Assembly: GCA_014905825.1 (NCBI GenBank)
Contig: JACGCN010000001.1
Coordinates: 992,001 to 1,056,000, forward strand
DNA from: Lyophyllum atratum
Taxonomy: Eukaryota; Basidiomycota; Agaricomycetes; Agaricales; Lyophyllaceae
DNA: 64,000 nt
Direction of reading: 5' to 3'
Made by a program: the position numbers and the translations under genes. Positions 45,338 to 56,893 of the stretch are shown here, in pieces (position 1 is the stretch's first letter; every line of letters begins with the position of its first letter). A model generated the notes under the pieces. The model made no database searches. It was not told the DNA's origin and saw nothing but the letters and a program-made list of their open reading frames with translations.

Positions 45338-47752
45338 CGCTATGTAAGGACGAGGAGGTGGTTTCGGGTCGACTCAAGGCTGGCGGAACTCCCATCGGTC
45401 GGGCAGATTTGCTTACGTAACAGATTTTAATTACGCATCTCTCGTGTTGCGGCTCTCAAACACACAAACTCCTTATCAGTGAAATCTTCTCCCCTTGCTC
45501 CTGCCGCGTACTTGAATTCCGGAACCGTTGCAAAAAATGCTTCACAAAATAGGAATTTGTCTCCCATCATGCGGGCTGTTACCATAATGCAACACGACCC
45601 CACCACAACCACCGCCGGCCTGAGTATCAGCATCCGAAAATCTACCTGAGGAGCATCTTCCGCATGTTAGGACACGCGGCAACCTTGTGGGCTAGGCCCT
45701 TGCATTGGCCTTCTTCTATTGGTTCTAGGACTTTTTTGAACCACGCTATGCAACTGCAAGGTTATAACTTTCACTCGCCCTTCCTTGCCCCATCCAGAAT
45801 GATTCCCCGTCTCTCAGTCTGTTTCACCAATGTTGCCCTCAGAAATCGGAGTCTCGGAGAACCTTCCTGGTTTATTGCGGCAGAGTCTCCCGGGCTCTCG
45901 CAGGTTAGACAAATTAAACTCTATGTTTGGCCTCACTCCGATACCGATCGAAACCTCTTTCGGACTGGCACCTCGATGCTACAGGCTGTCTCTCCATTAT
46001 TCTCAAGCTTGGGCGGGCTGACTGGCTGACACTGACAGTGGATAATCCCCTCGTGCCCATAAATCAGCGGCACGAATTCCCGATCTGTGGTGCGTTGAAA
46101 GCCTCCCGCGATGCTCCAAGATTGCAACGTGATACATCCCTTCTTTTCCGAACATGTCGTCCCTTAATTTTGCCGGAATACTCTCAGCTTCTTGACCCTG
46201 ATGTTTGACAACTCGGGGCGGCGAGGGTTGGTGACAAAATATTATTTAAATCTCGTTCCGTTGGTTCTTAACTAAGTCTACAAGTATGGTCCGGACGGAT
46301 GCTTCAAACGTGTTCGCGGAAATGTTCAATTTCGGCCTCCACGTCGTGCAGCCTGCGCTGCGGCCGCCTCCTCGCAGTTATAGCATACTCTTTGAAACGT
46401 CCGATCTGTTGAAAGATGGATCAGTGGGTCGTTTCCCTCACCAAGATGTGGCGTCTCGCACTGTACTGCTGAGGAAACTGTCGGCTAAATTTCCACACAA
46501 GATATCAGCGACAAAGCCCCCAGCGGCTGAGTAGGGCTCACTATTGCCAGCAGGTAGTCTTGCAGTTGGGCCCGCAGTCAGCGGGGTGTATCGTACTAAA
46601 CTTGCACCAGCGATCATCACATTGGATCTATGACACCCGAGTAAAAAGATCTGGTGCATTTACAACGACTCGTTCTTACCATCTCGTCTGGCTTCCAGCA
46701 CTACATCAGCATCGATGTCGGCCAAGGCCTGTCATAGGACTTACCAAGTTGTAGACGTGATTGCATTGGGCGAAAATATGTTGGACTCTTCCACAAACAC
46801 ATGAGAACCCTGACTAGGAGGGATAAAATATGGCTTACTGTCGCCATTTACACATGATGGGATAGATGGATTTTCAGAGGTGGGGTTCCAAGGAGATGTC
46901 GAGAATATCGAGTTGGAGCTGAAGTTTTATTCAGCATTGCACCTTTATACACTGTCCCAGGATTTCATTTGAAGGAAAAGGAAAGAAAAAACAATGCTGA
47001 TTGCACATTGATCAGGAATCGGGCCGCTTGTCGATAATTCTATCATGATGCAAGCGTGTGCTGCAGATGGAAAAACGCTAGTGTACTGAGACCGAAATCA
47101 GTCACCATAATCACTATAATCACCATTGTGCATGTCTTTAAGGCGACTGCCGACCGAGAGAGAGGCTGCAGTCCCCGGAGATCAGCTTTAGACCGTCAAA
47201 ACGCCAAAATTCAAGTTCCGTGCGCAGCCAGAGAGCTGACTTTCCGCATAGTATTAATGTTTGTGGAACCTGTTGAGCATCGGCATGCCAGTACAGGAGC
47301 CAGTTTATGCTATGCCGCCTGAGAGCCCCGTGTGCGATAAGTAGCGGATATTACAGACGCGCCTCATCGATATCAGGTTATAAGAAGCATAAATCTGCGG
47401 AGGCAAACGTGTGATCGAGCGGGGGATCTTGACAATATAACGGGTGCAAAATCGGGTCACACATAAGCAGGATATTTCATTTTTGTGCTGAGGGTGTTGG
47501 ATACACTTCCATTGCTGCACCTAGGTGCCTAGAGAAGAGGGCAAAAGGAGGTTTGGAAGTACGAGGTGTTCCCAACGTATTTGGCATTAGACATCATGCT
47601 TTAAGAGTGCACAGAAGCTAAGTCACCTTGAGGCTGGACGATCTCTAGAATTACGGCACAAAGGTTATCGGCTATCGTGATGATCCATCTACAGATTGTG
47701 TATGTGTACCTTAAGATTACATCAAGTCGCGTGTTATCATCGTCATGTTACC
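45338..47752. other. 2.4-kb gene-free gap
   Basis: The largest gap in the window. A minus-strand open frame at 45427-45633 (starts MLILRPAVVVVGSCC, hydrophobic at first) is the only one with mildly protein-like content, but I cannot join it to other exons. The rest is AT-rich, with short frames and short ATCAC/CACC-type microrepeats near 47100-47130. No transposase, reverse transcriptase or terminal repeat is visible. It lies upstream of CTK2 and downstream of GCN3. Confidence 0.45.
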
Positions 47753-49230
47753 TTATCCCGCGAACATTCCAACTAGGTATTGGCTGACACCTTCCGGCGT
47801 GAGGCTGCCGACATCGGAGAACACCAAAGATATCAGATCTGGTCTAGGACGGATCTCAGTTGCAAGGAGGACCGACAGGCAATTTGAGGTCACCTCGTAT
47901 AATCGACATCAGGATTATTCTGTGAAATTTGTTCTTGGGTGATGGTCGTAGGCGCCACAATAGGATGACTTGACTCCGCCGCGGCGCTAGGGCTTGGTGA
48001 CGATGTGGATAATTGAGATTTTGAGGGTGGAGAAACCGAAGGCCATGAGTGGGGAAAAGAGAAGATTCGAGAATTGTGGTTCGGAAGGTCGTATTGCGAC
48101 AAGGGGAAGAGTCGGTGGAACTTATAACTGGTGACAAGGTGTCAAAGATGAAACGCAGAGGGCTTCTTAACTTACCTTTCTGCAAGAGCATAGAATGGTT
48201 TATTGGCTGCCTTGGCAATAATTGCTATTTGATTGCTCCCGACGGCATTTATCAGGCCTCCACTCTCCACAACAGCTTCCGATCCTACGAGGACAAAGTC
48301 CACCTTTTCCATAACGTATGCGACAGCGGAATCCAAGATGACGGTACTAGGAATGCCCGCGGCGGTCAGAGCTTCGGCGGTCTTAATTCTAGCATGTAAA
48401 GAGCAAATTCAGTAGCGTGAAGATGTTTTGAGGCTCCAATACTGACCCAAGACCGCGCGGGCGAGCTTCTGTCACGAAAACTTGAGGGCAAGACTTAGAA
48501 TACATAAAAGTCGTGGGGTAGACATTGAAAAACCTGAGATCCTCTTTTTTTCGTGTGCGAGCAACAATGTTTTCATGACAACTCTTGAGTACGAGTGTGT
48601 GAGGATCTAAAAAGACGGATGGGTGTCGGTTCCGCGACACGAAATGAGGGACCAACCACAGAGCCGTCCTTGATGAATCCAACAGCCAGTTCGGCAATCT
48701 TCCTTCGATAGGCCAATGCTTCTGCAGCATACTGTTGCCCCTGCCGTATGAGTTTCTTCTTCAGATCGGCAAAGCTCTGTTGGCAATGTTCAAGACACGA
48801 TCGGGGTAAAAGGGAAGAAAGACATACGATCGAGTCGTGTGGAATCAAAGTGACGAATGCGATGAACAGTTCACAGCCAGCATTGAGACTGATGGGGTTT
48901 GAAGATTTAGCCTTGAGCACTTCAGCGCCGTCGTTGAGTGCTTTCACGAGCTCGAACATTGTCCCCGCTAAGATGATGTAGTTGAGACAAACCAAACAAC
49001 TAGGCACTACCATGAACTCGCCTGTCGAGTTTTCCATTAATTCAGTGAAGGCAAGGATTGCCGCAAGCGGGGGCGATATCTTGTGGAAGAAGGCTTCTAT
49101 CATCATGCATAGCTGCTAAGACAGGCTAAAACAGACATACTTCTTCATCGACAAGGATGCGTTGATAAGCCTCATAAACGTCAAAGGGAGGGCGTTGTTC
49201 ATCGTTTGCGCTGGTCGAGGGCTCGCTCAT
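47753..49230 (-). CDS. GCN3: Translation initiation factor eIF2B subunit alpha
   Basis: Regulatory subunit of the eIF2 guanine-nucleotide exchange factor, which senses phosphorylated eIF2. Start [20 protein letters not shown] at 49230. The Rossmann-like family core follows: [85 protein letters not shown] and [20 protein letters not shown]. Then come [20 protein letters not shown] and [20 protein letters not shown]. An insert rich in Ser/Pro lies near 48030-47940. The final exon, after a 50-nt intron starting gtgacc, supplies [20 protein letters not shown] and the end YLVGMFAG at 47753, matching the conserved C-terminus. One intron near 49020-48967 is awkward: its best edges leave the frame off by one next to a GGGG run. 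Confidence 0.94.
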
Positions 49231-50079
49231 GATTGTAAGTTGTAATAGAGAGCCAAGGGAGTCAATGACTCGGATCGCGATAATTACGTAATGGTCGCGT
49301 CCTATTTTTCGGGGCTGAGCCAAATTGCGTTCAAGGGCGCTCGGCTGTTAAAAAAGAACAAAGCGCCGCAGGGCGCCGCAAGCCCAATCCCTGGGGTCAG
49401 GCAAGGATCGGGGTGACGAATGTTTCAGGATGTCGTACAGAATTTATGTTGCTACGGAAACGCAGCTACGGAGGACTTTTAAGCACAGTAGTACAAGGGT
49501 CAATGATATTGGAAATAGCACGCATCCGAGGACCCGGAAAGGATGTGTTTTAGCTGGATTCGCTTGGAGCGGCATCGGGCAACCATGTATGGGATAGGAC
49601 ACGTACATAACGACAGGTTGTGAATTTGGTCGCGCCCTGAATCGTGGGAAGGCTCGGGCTACCAGGCAGGACCCCAGTTGCTGCTGGTTTGCAACCATTA
49701 ATGCAGGCGCAGACGAGCGCGCCGCAGCGGCCTTACCTGGTGGTGCGACGACGACAAGCTGGGGACGTGAAGGGTGCGGCGAGGGAGGAGAGGGAGAGGG
49801 GGAAGGAGGGGGAGGGAGTTGTGTGGTGACAGGGGGACTTGGAATCGGTGTCGCGGTGAATACACGTGTATTTTCGACCGACGCTTGGATCGGTGATCTT
49901 TTTTAATATTCACTTTTTCTTCGCCGCCAGGGACCCTACAAAAGCCCCCCACTGACGATGCTCCTTTCCCTCTTCTCCCTCTGAACTCGTCGTCGCACCT
50001 GTTCTCCTCCTCGCCGTAAGTCGTCTTCTCGCAGCTATCTCCCTCTCTTCTCAGCCTGCCTTCCAGGTCTCCTTTTTCA
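49231..50079. other. Upstream region with a promoter for the 209-codon orphan gene
   Basis: No gene seen in these 850 bp. A direct repeat of GCGCCGCA occurs at about 49362-49380. Nearer the 3' end, a TATA-like ctacaaaag at 49936-49944 is followed by a long pyrimidine-rich stretch (cctttccctcttctccctct and similar) up to the ATG at 50080, a typical basidiomycete core promoter and leader for the orphan gene that follows. Confidence 0.55.
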
Positions 50080-50709
50080 ATGGCTTCGCGTCCCAGAGCC
50101 GAGGTCATCTTTTCCAGTGATGTGAGAAATATGGACGACTGGGCTCGCCGTACTCGCATCCCCTTGACCACCGCTGAGGCTCTTGGGGCGACCTATGCCC
50201 GCGCTCATCGTTGGTTGCAGACCTTGAGGGTTCGGCTTATCCGCGAGCATAATTGGACAGACGCGCCGTCCAACGATCCCCGCATGTTGTTCTCCCTCGA
50301 AACCTCATCCATCTGGCGCTCTTCCGTTGGCCTTCCGGCAGGTCCTCAACTAAAGCTTCAGCTTCCTGTACACGCCAGCTCGTTTTTCTCCCCGGAGCGT
50401 CGGGTACAGTGGCAGATGGTCTTCCACAGCGATATATTTGAGTCCGTGCGAAAGATATGTCCACCCATCAACGATATCCTCAGCCTCATACAATGCCTCC
50501 TCACCGGCGTCGTCACCCTTACCTTTGAGGAGCATCTCCCTCAGGGTATCTACCGAACCATCCGCGGCTTACCACAGGCATCATGGATCAACGAAAACGA
50601 ACGCGCGCTGGTCGAGATTTTTGGCATCTCCCATTACCGTGCTTTGAGTAGAGCGTGTCGTGATACAGAGACCGCCTACAAGCTCGAGGTCATTCCTCAC
50701 CCCCGTTGA
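50080..50709 (+). CDS. Intronless hypothetical protein of 209 residues
   Basis: A single open frame from MASRPRAEVIFSSDVRNMDD to a stop after LEVIPHPR, with good G+C third-position codon use and a clear promoter/leader upstream. The sequence has the mixed hydrophobic and charged pattern of a folded soluble protein (HNWTDAPSNDPRMLFSLETS, SSIWRSSVGLPAGPQLKLQL, INDILSLIQCLLTGVVTLTF). I see no membrane segment, signal peptide, zinc ligands or recognised motif. It stands out because neighbours of similar size carry several introns. Function unknown; it may be lineage-specific. Confidence 0.7.
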   Translation: MASRPRAEVIFSSDVRNMDDWARRTRIPLTTAEALGATYARAHRWLQTLRVRLIREHNWTDAPSNDPRMLFSLETSSIWRSSVGLPAGPQLKLQLPVHASSFFSPERRVQWQMVFHSDIFESVRKICPPINDILSLIQCLLTGVVTLTFEEHLPQGIYRTIRGLPQASWINENERALVEIFGISHYRALSRACRDTETAYKLEVIPHPR

Positions 50710-51211
50710 CAAAAGCCTATGTCCACGTCCCTCAGTGCTATCATCCTTAGCTGCCGTCTTCCTTCAATCATCCTCATCCTCTTCATCATCGCCATCATCG
50801 CCAACCTTCAGTGACAGAGTTCTTCGACAGAGACATTCCTGCGCTTTCACAAGTTTATTCTCCCAGTAATCCTAGTTACTTCTTTGGCCCGCACTGCTGT
50901 CACATTATTTGCTTTCCATCTCTTGCATCTCTCAAGAAACTTTCTATTCCGTAGATCTTTCTAATCATCGCAATCATACCATCGCACCACATATAATTAC
51001 CCTTGCATCCTCCATTGACATATCGCTTGCTACCTGCATCTAATTCCTTGTTCTTTCACCTGTGTAATTTTGTCTTTTATGAGCTTGTTGCATCCTAGTA
51101 CCTACGCCGCCCGAAAAAACATGCGTTATTCATACATGACCTGTCAGAGCATGGAAGCTGAATATATTTGGAAATAATTTTTGGTCTTTTCCTCCGATCA
51201 TTCCTTGTATT
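50710..51211. other. Intergenic region, 3' flank of the orphan and MAP1 upstream
   Basis: Pyrimidine-rich and AT-rich sequence with a short imperfect tract of TCA/TCC triplets at about 50762-50805, probably in the 3' untranslated part of the orphan mRNA. No gene, RNA or mobile element recognised. Confidence 0.5.
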
Positions 51212-53038
51212 ATGACCTCTACCGTCCTGTGCCAGAATCCCGCTTGCCCCAATGGCAATCCTCCCTCGCATCTTGAATGCCCGACATGTAGCAAGTGCGT
51301 CCTTTCTCCCCCTCGTTCGTAATCGATCAGCGCCTTATATACCACTGGCAGGCTTGGACTAAAGGGATCGTTCTTCTGCGGACAGGATTGCTTCAAGTCA
51401 GGATGTGAGTCAAGTTCTTCCATTTTGTTCCGAATGAACGCTAGAACTTAAGAAATACAGGGGCAAGTCTCTTGAATGTCTTCCACCTGAGCTGAGGCTA
51501 AAACTCTGGTTTCATACCAGAAACTACACAAGGCCATTCATGCACTGGCATCTGGCAAGATGGATGGTCAAGTTTCTGCTTTGTGACTTGCACTATATAC
51601 TCATCCAAGGAACGCATAGATGGCACATATAACCCTTTCCCCAACTATCAATACACGGGTTCAATACGACCAGTATATCCGCTATCCAATGCTCGCGCCG
51701 TCCCGGATCATATCCCCCGCCCTGATTACGCTATTGATGGTGAGTATCAAGCCTTCATGCGGATTGTTCTGTCTAATGTCGCGCTTCTAGGCAAACCCTT
51801 GTCAGAGGTGAAGCGCGCCGGCCAACCTCCACGGATACTTACAAAAGACGAGCAAGAAAAGATGCGAACAGCCTGTCGTGTGCGTTATGTTCAATGACAT
51901 AGTGCGTCGATCCGCTGAACATGAATAACCTCTTCCTTAGCTTGCTCGCGAAGTCCTGGATATCGCTGCCTCGAATGTTCGCCCAGGGATAACCACTGAC
52001 GAAATCGACGAAATCGTACACAACGCCACGATTGAGAGGAATTCTTATCCGTCTCCCCTCAATTACCGCAATTTCCCAAAATCTGTTTGCACGTATGTTA
52101 AGTTACGATACTGCTTCATCATCTGTCCCTACTGAACTTGTGGTTAGGTCCGTGAACGAGGTCATTTGTCATGGCATTCCTGATCAGAGAAGATTGAAGG
52201 AGGGAGACATCATCAATATCGGTAAGTCTGCTTCTCAGTCTCAACACCTATCCAGCCATCTAAACCTTCGCTGCAGACGTGTCCCTTTATTTCGAAGGTA
52301 CGTAGACCATCATACTCTAAGTTACCTTTAACATTAATCATTCCTCAAGGATACCACGCTGATCTCAATGCCACGTATCCCGTGGGCGAGATCGATGAAG
52401 ATGCCAAGAAACTTATCCGCACATCTCGTAGCTGTTTAGACGAATCCATCAAGATTTGCAAGCCTGGCGCCTTGTTTCGTGACATTGGAAAAGTCATGTA
52501 CGTTTAACGGCTTAAGCGAACTGCCATCGTGGATTAACGCAGACTTTAGTGAGCCTATAGCTCGTGCAAACGGCTGTGCGACAGTGCGGACATACACGGG
52601 ACATGGTATCAACGATCTTTTCCATTGCTCGCCGAATGTGCCGCATTACGCCAAGAACAAAGCAGTGGGCACCATGAAACCCGGGATGGTGAGCACCGGA
52701 GAGCTTACCTACTCATCATAGACTGACCTGAGCGTTACTGAAGGTTTTCACCATTGAACCAGTAAGTTACGACGTTTATATGATCAAAACAGACTTAACC
52801 CCCTTTGTTTCATAGATGATTAATTTTGGTAGTAACTGGGACGAGGTCCACTGGCCGGATAATTGGACTGCTACTACAGTAGACGGAAAGAAGAGCGCCC
52901 AGTTCGAGGAGACCCTGTTGTACGTTTTGAAAAGCAAGGGTTGATATGATATCCCCAACTAACCATGATGACCTTGACAGGATTACAGAGTCAGGGTTTG
53001 AGATCCTGACTGCCGGAAAACCATTCGAGCTCCCATAA
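51212..53038 (+). CDS. MAP1: Methionine aminopeptidase type 1
   Basis: Removes the initiator Met from nascent cytosolic proteins; ribosome-associated through an N-terminal zinc finger. Start [20 protein letters not shown] begins the C6H2-type finger (CPTCSK, then [12 protein letters not shown] and LHKAIH on later exons). The catalytic domain gives [49 protein letters not shown] with a metal Asp, [14 protein letters not shown] with the next metal Asp, [20 protein letters not shown] with the metal His, VFTIEPMINFGS with a metal Glu, and [19 protein letters not shown] with the last metal Glu. All five metal ligands are visible. Around nine short introns. The stop is after GKPFELP, 118 bp from the convergent acyltransferase. 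Confidence 0.96.
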
Positions 53039-53156
53039 ATATGGTTCTTATATTCAGGGAAATAATACATTTATAGCAATGTAAAAAACAACTGAAGATG
53101 GGCCCGTTATCCGTAGGAGAAGTGTCTTTGTGAGAGGGTGAAGATCAGAGGTCTGA

Positions 53157-55935
53157 TTACTCTACATGACCTTTCTTTGTTCTATTTCTATTGATCTCGT
53201 CGTTCAAATCATGTGTGGCATCCGCGAATGGTTCTGCTCGGTCAACTTCTGCAAGTCGTGTGACAGGGACACCATCTGAAAGGCTATGTCTTCGCTCCCG
53301 GTGCCCTTGTCGAAGATGTAAACCCTCCTCAGCGCCGATCGGAGAAACAACAGTCATATCTGCAGATGTTGCTCCGGCTGCATAATCCGCGCGGGGAAAC
53401 GGCGTAAGTCGTAATCGTTGCAAATCTGCGAACGAGCTCTGGCGGCTTTTTGGCTTTGGAGTGGCAGTCGGGTTCGTCAGCTGGTGGGATGACTCCAACA
53501 ACGTTGTCGTAATCGCCGGTGTCTTCATCGTCACTCTCGTCGGGTGTCCCTATACGACTGGATTCGTCACCAGAGAAACCGCCCCATGCACTGGTACCCC
53601 GCTTAGCACTACGACTCCAACCAAAGAGACGTTCATCGATCCATGTCATTGGGTGTGTCAAGCCTAAACCTTGTGCATCGACTGCGCCTGTTCCACTTTT
53701 CCGACGCCAGATCCCCGGAGTTCCAGTTGAGGGGGGAACGCTGGCAGAAGGAACTAAAATGCGCCACTGCATTTTCTTTTTGAGTACAGATCATCAAGGT
53801 CAAACCTTTTTGAGTACGTACTTCATTGAAATCATCGTATAGTTTCGGACCGAAGTCATTGATCAGATCAGCCACTTGGTTGGAAAGTTCAACCCTGATC
53901 TTCTTGAGTTTGTCGAGGGACTTTTGCTGCCCAGGGACCAAGGCAACAATCAGAGGTCGCAAGGATCTGTAAGTTACTTTGAGGGAGTAGTTCCATCGAC
54001 TTGGGCATTTGCTTACTTGAGAACGTCCACCCCAGCTTCACCAAATTTAAGCGCTGCATAATTCATGAAAGGCAGGGCAACAAAGAGCAGGAATGGAGTT
54101 GCAATCCTCCATCTGAGGGGCGCCCTAGCTCGAATCGCGATGAGGGTGGCGACGAAGGCATAGAATGTATAGAGTACTGGGGCAACGCCAAGGCAAATAA
54201 GGACCTTCCAGGTTGCAAGCACATCTCGCCCAGCGATCTTAACGACGGATGCAGCAAGAGCCTCTGAAAAAGAGTTCATAGGTATGTTAGGAATCTGGAA
54301 GCAGACCACTAACCTTTAGCCTTCTTTCGGGAAATCAAAGATGCCAGAATGAACATTGGACCATTCAAAATCGTTCCAGGCAGTGCAAGTATCGTCCAGA
54401 CCATGAGAAGCCCAACACGGTAGGTCAGTAAGCCCAAGGTCTTCCAGCTGGCTTTCTGGGCGCGCGGAACCTAATCTGCCTCAGAAGACAGAAAGTGGAG
54501 AAAGCGAGGCAAAACCATACCTGATGATCGCGCAAGCCGAGATCTCTAACAAGACGGTTGTATTTGAGTACCCCTGTCCGTAGCTTTTGCACGCGCGGTT
54601 CGTCCTTAAAATGAACGTATCCCTCCAGCAGACGCTTGTTGAGTTCAACGACTTGCCCAAGCGTCAAATGCTGGCCGGGTGTCTTATATAGTCGTCGGAC
54701 TGCTTGAATGAGCTATGAGAGGGTTGCACAATCAGCATATGCGTATACAGAAGCCAACATCAAGCAAATGACTCGCCATCAAGGTGTCATAGTCTGGGGC
54801 TCTGATTGTCACCGTTTTCAACGCGTCATAAACGAGGTTGAGAAATTTAGCAACCGCTTCCCTCTTTTGTGCGCCTCCTGCTTTAAACATTTCGACATAC
54901 TCGGGAGGAACATCGAGAGCGCTGCCAAATTCGACCACTGCTCTGGATCTAAACCTATGTGCATGAAAGTATGATAGACCGACTGGGACAATCTTGACCC
55001 GGAGGTTAGGGTCATTCGCCATTGCGCCCAGAGCCATGATCGACACTCCCGCTTTCAAAGGTAATAAATCTGTGCGATCATGGCTACCACCTTAAAACTA
55101 TATATTAGTGTCTTTCAAGACGATATCGTCGAAATGTCCACACCTTCTGGGAATATGCCCATGCTCCCACCTTCATTCAAACACTTATACACATGTCGGT
55201 ACATCTCCTGTTGGTCCACGAATGGCAACTTTTTGAACTCTAACCCCATTGTACCTTCCTGCCGCAGCTCAGATACCCGTTCCCTGACCCTTACTGTCCC
55301 TTTGCCGCTCTCGCCACCAAACTCTCGCTTGATCCTTAGCTCAGTGTCTGAAATCACTTCGCTCACTTCAGCGACCAAAGAGCCAAGGGATTTGGAGAGC
55401 ATGATTTGCATTCTGGGCGAGAATTCTGAGAGAAATTTAGTGCCGTCGCCTAAGACAAGACAAGGGTCGTCTGGAGAAAGCCATATTCGCCCTGTGCCAG
55501 GCGAAGCCGAGTCCGCAGCTCGAGCGACAGGAACTTCGCAGGTAGAGGAGAATAAGTTGATGCATGGGGAAAAGAATGATCGAGTATACTCACTGCTGTC
55601 CATGAGTCGCGCGAAGAACCCGACAGCCTTCCTTTCCATACTTTTCGCAGCAGTAAGGAACTGGACATGGCGGTGCGTTTCCCGAAACACTTCCAACGTA
55701 AGGAGAAGGGGATCAAGGAACTACATCCGAAATTCGTTGAACAAGACATTCTGAGAACTAGTTAAGCCAAAAGTACTTGGTTGTTGTGCGGAGCACCGAC
55801 AAATATCACTGGTCCGTCGCGAGGTATGTTGAACGCGCCACGAGGTCGTATCTCCCGGAAAAAGATTTGGGTAATTGTTCTCCAAAAGAGCATAACAGCA
55901 TTGTAGGATACGGAGCCCCTCGTCATGGGAGCCAT
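53157..55935 (-). CDS. Glycerol-3-phosphate / dihydroxyacetone-phosphate acyltransferase (GPT2/SCT1 type)
   Basis: ER enzyme of the first step of phospholipid and triacylglycerol synthesis. From MAPMTRGSVSYNAVMLFWRT at 55935 the N-terminus has a membrane segment. The PlsC catalytic block follows: APHNNQ spliced to FLDPLLLT (His and Asp of the catalytic pair), SMERKAVGFFARL, a GSGTGRIWLSP-like inserted segment, GIFPEGGSHDRTDLLPLKAG (substrate-binding FPEG) and VPVGLSYFHAHRFRSRAVVE. Later exons carry two or three membrane spans (VGLLMVWTILALPGTI, VLICLGVAPVLYTFYAFVAT). The cytosolic tail is rich in Ser/Asp with many possible phosphorylation sites, ending TKKGHVE at 53157. All of this matches yeast Gpt2/Sct1, including the phospho-tail. 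The long exon-intron chain is well ordered. Confidence 0.92.
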
Positions 55936-56893
55936 CGTTTAAGGAAGGGGTGGCGTTGGAATAGCGTCCGAGTCGTAAATCCGGTACTATGAATGACTTC
56001 CAATGACCTCAGACATTAACAAGCACAAGCAACGGTCACATGATTACACTTAGGCTGAATGCGGGCATGTAAACAGCCATAAATAACGCGTCAATCACGC
56101 CGAAATTGCTGCACAGAGCTTTTTGTGCCCATGCATATGATCAGAAACAGTTTTACTGAAAACACACATAGTGAATAAAGCGAATTGGGCCAGGCAGCTC
56201 AACAAGCCGGTGGATATGTACCCAGGACTTGCACTCCGAGTCCAGTAGTGCCAGAAGAATCGCGATAGTGAATTCGTGGACAGTATACCTCTGACTGTGA
56301 GGACAATACATGGTTTAGGCTTGATTCTGCTCAATTCACACTTCGAAAGTACATATTGATTTCTTCTTTTCAACATATCCTCACTATGTATAATCTCGAT
56401 AAATATCTATTTTGCTTGAGGTGCGATGACAGGACACGATCTCAACAGGTTGAGATGTCGACGTGTGCACCAGTGACTACTGAGGAATAAGTACTCGAGT
56501 ACTGAGTACTTACGTGGTAACGGTTACGGTTGCTGCGCACTTAGTCGTCAAACACAAAGCTTGGTGGTATCGCGCCTCTCCACTGTTTAGGCCAGGGATA
56601 CTGCTACTATGTTACATTCGAGCCATATTGTATGGTATACAGTGGATAAAAGCGGGGGAAAGCAGAAAAGATCATGAACAAGACGTGCTAGCCAGGGGAG
56701 GTCCGCGTAATCCGGCCTTGGGAGGACGTGGTGCTGAGAGTGCTCGATCGATATTGGAAGATGTCATGAAGTCTAGACAACTTGTCTTGGTGTTGTGAAG
56801 AACCATCCGGAGGACTGGTAGTTCTCCTTGAGGATATCTCTTCATCGACGACGGGGGAGGATGGTGCTGAGTCACGATGACTCGATTCCAATT
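55936..56893. other. 0.96-kb intergenic region with AGTACT palindromes
   Basis: Upstream of the acyltransferase and beyond the stop of the STU2 gene. No frame reads as protein. At 56489-56510 the hexamer AGTACT occurs three times (56490-56495, 56498-56503 and 56505-56510), the first two forming a perfect 14-bp palindrome around a CG. Nothing else of note. Confidence 0.5.
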
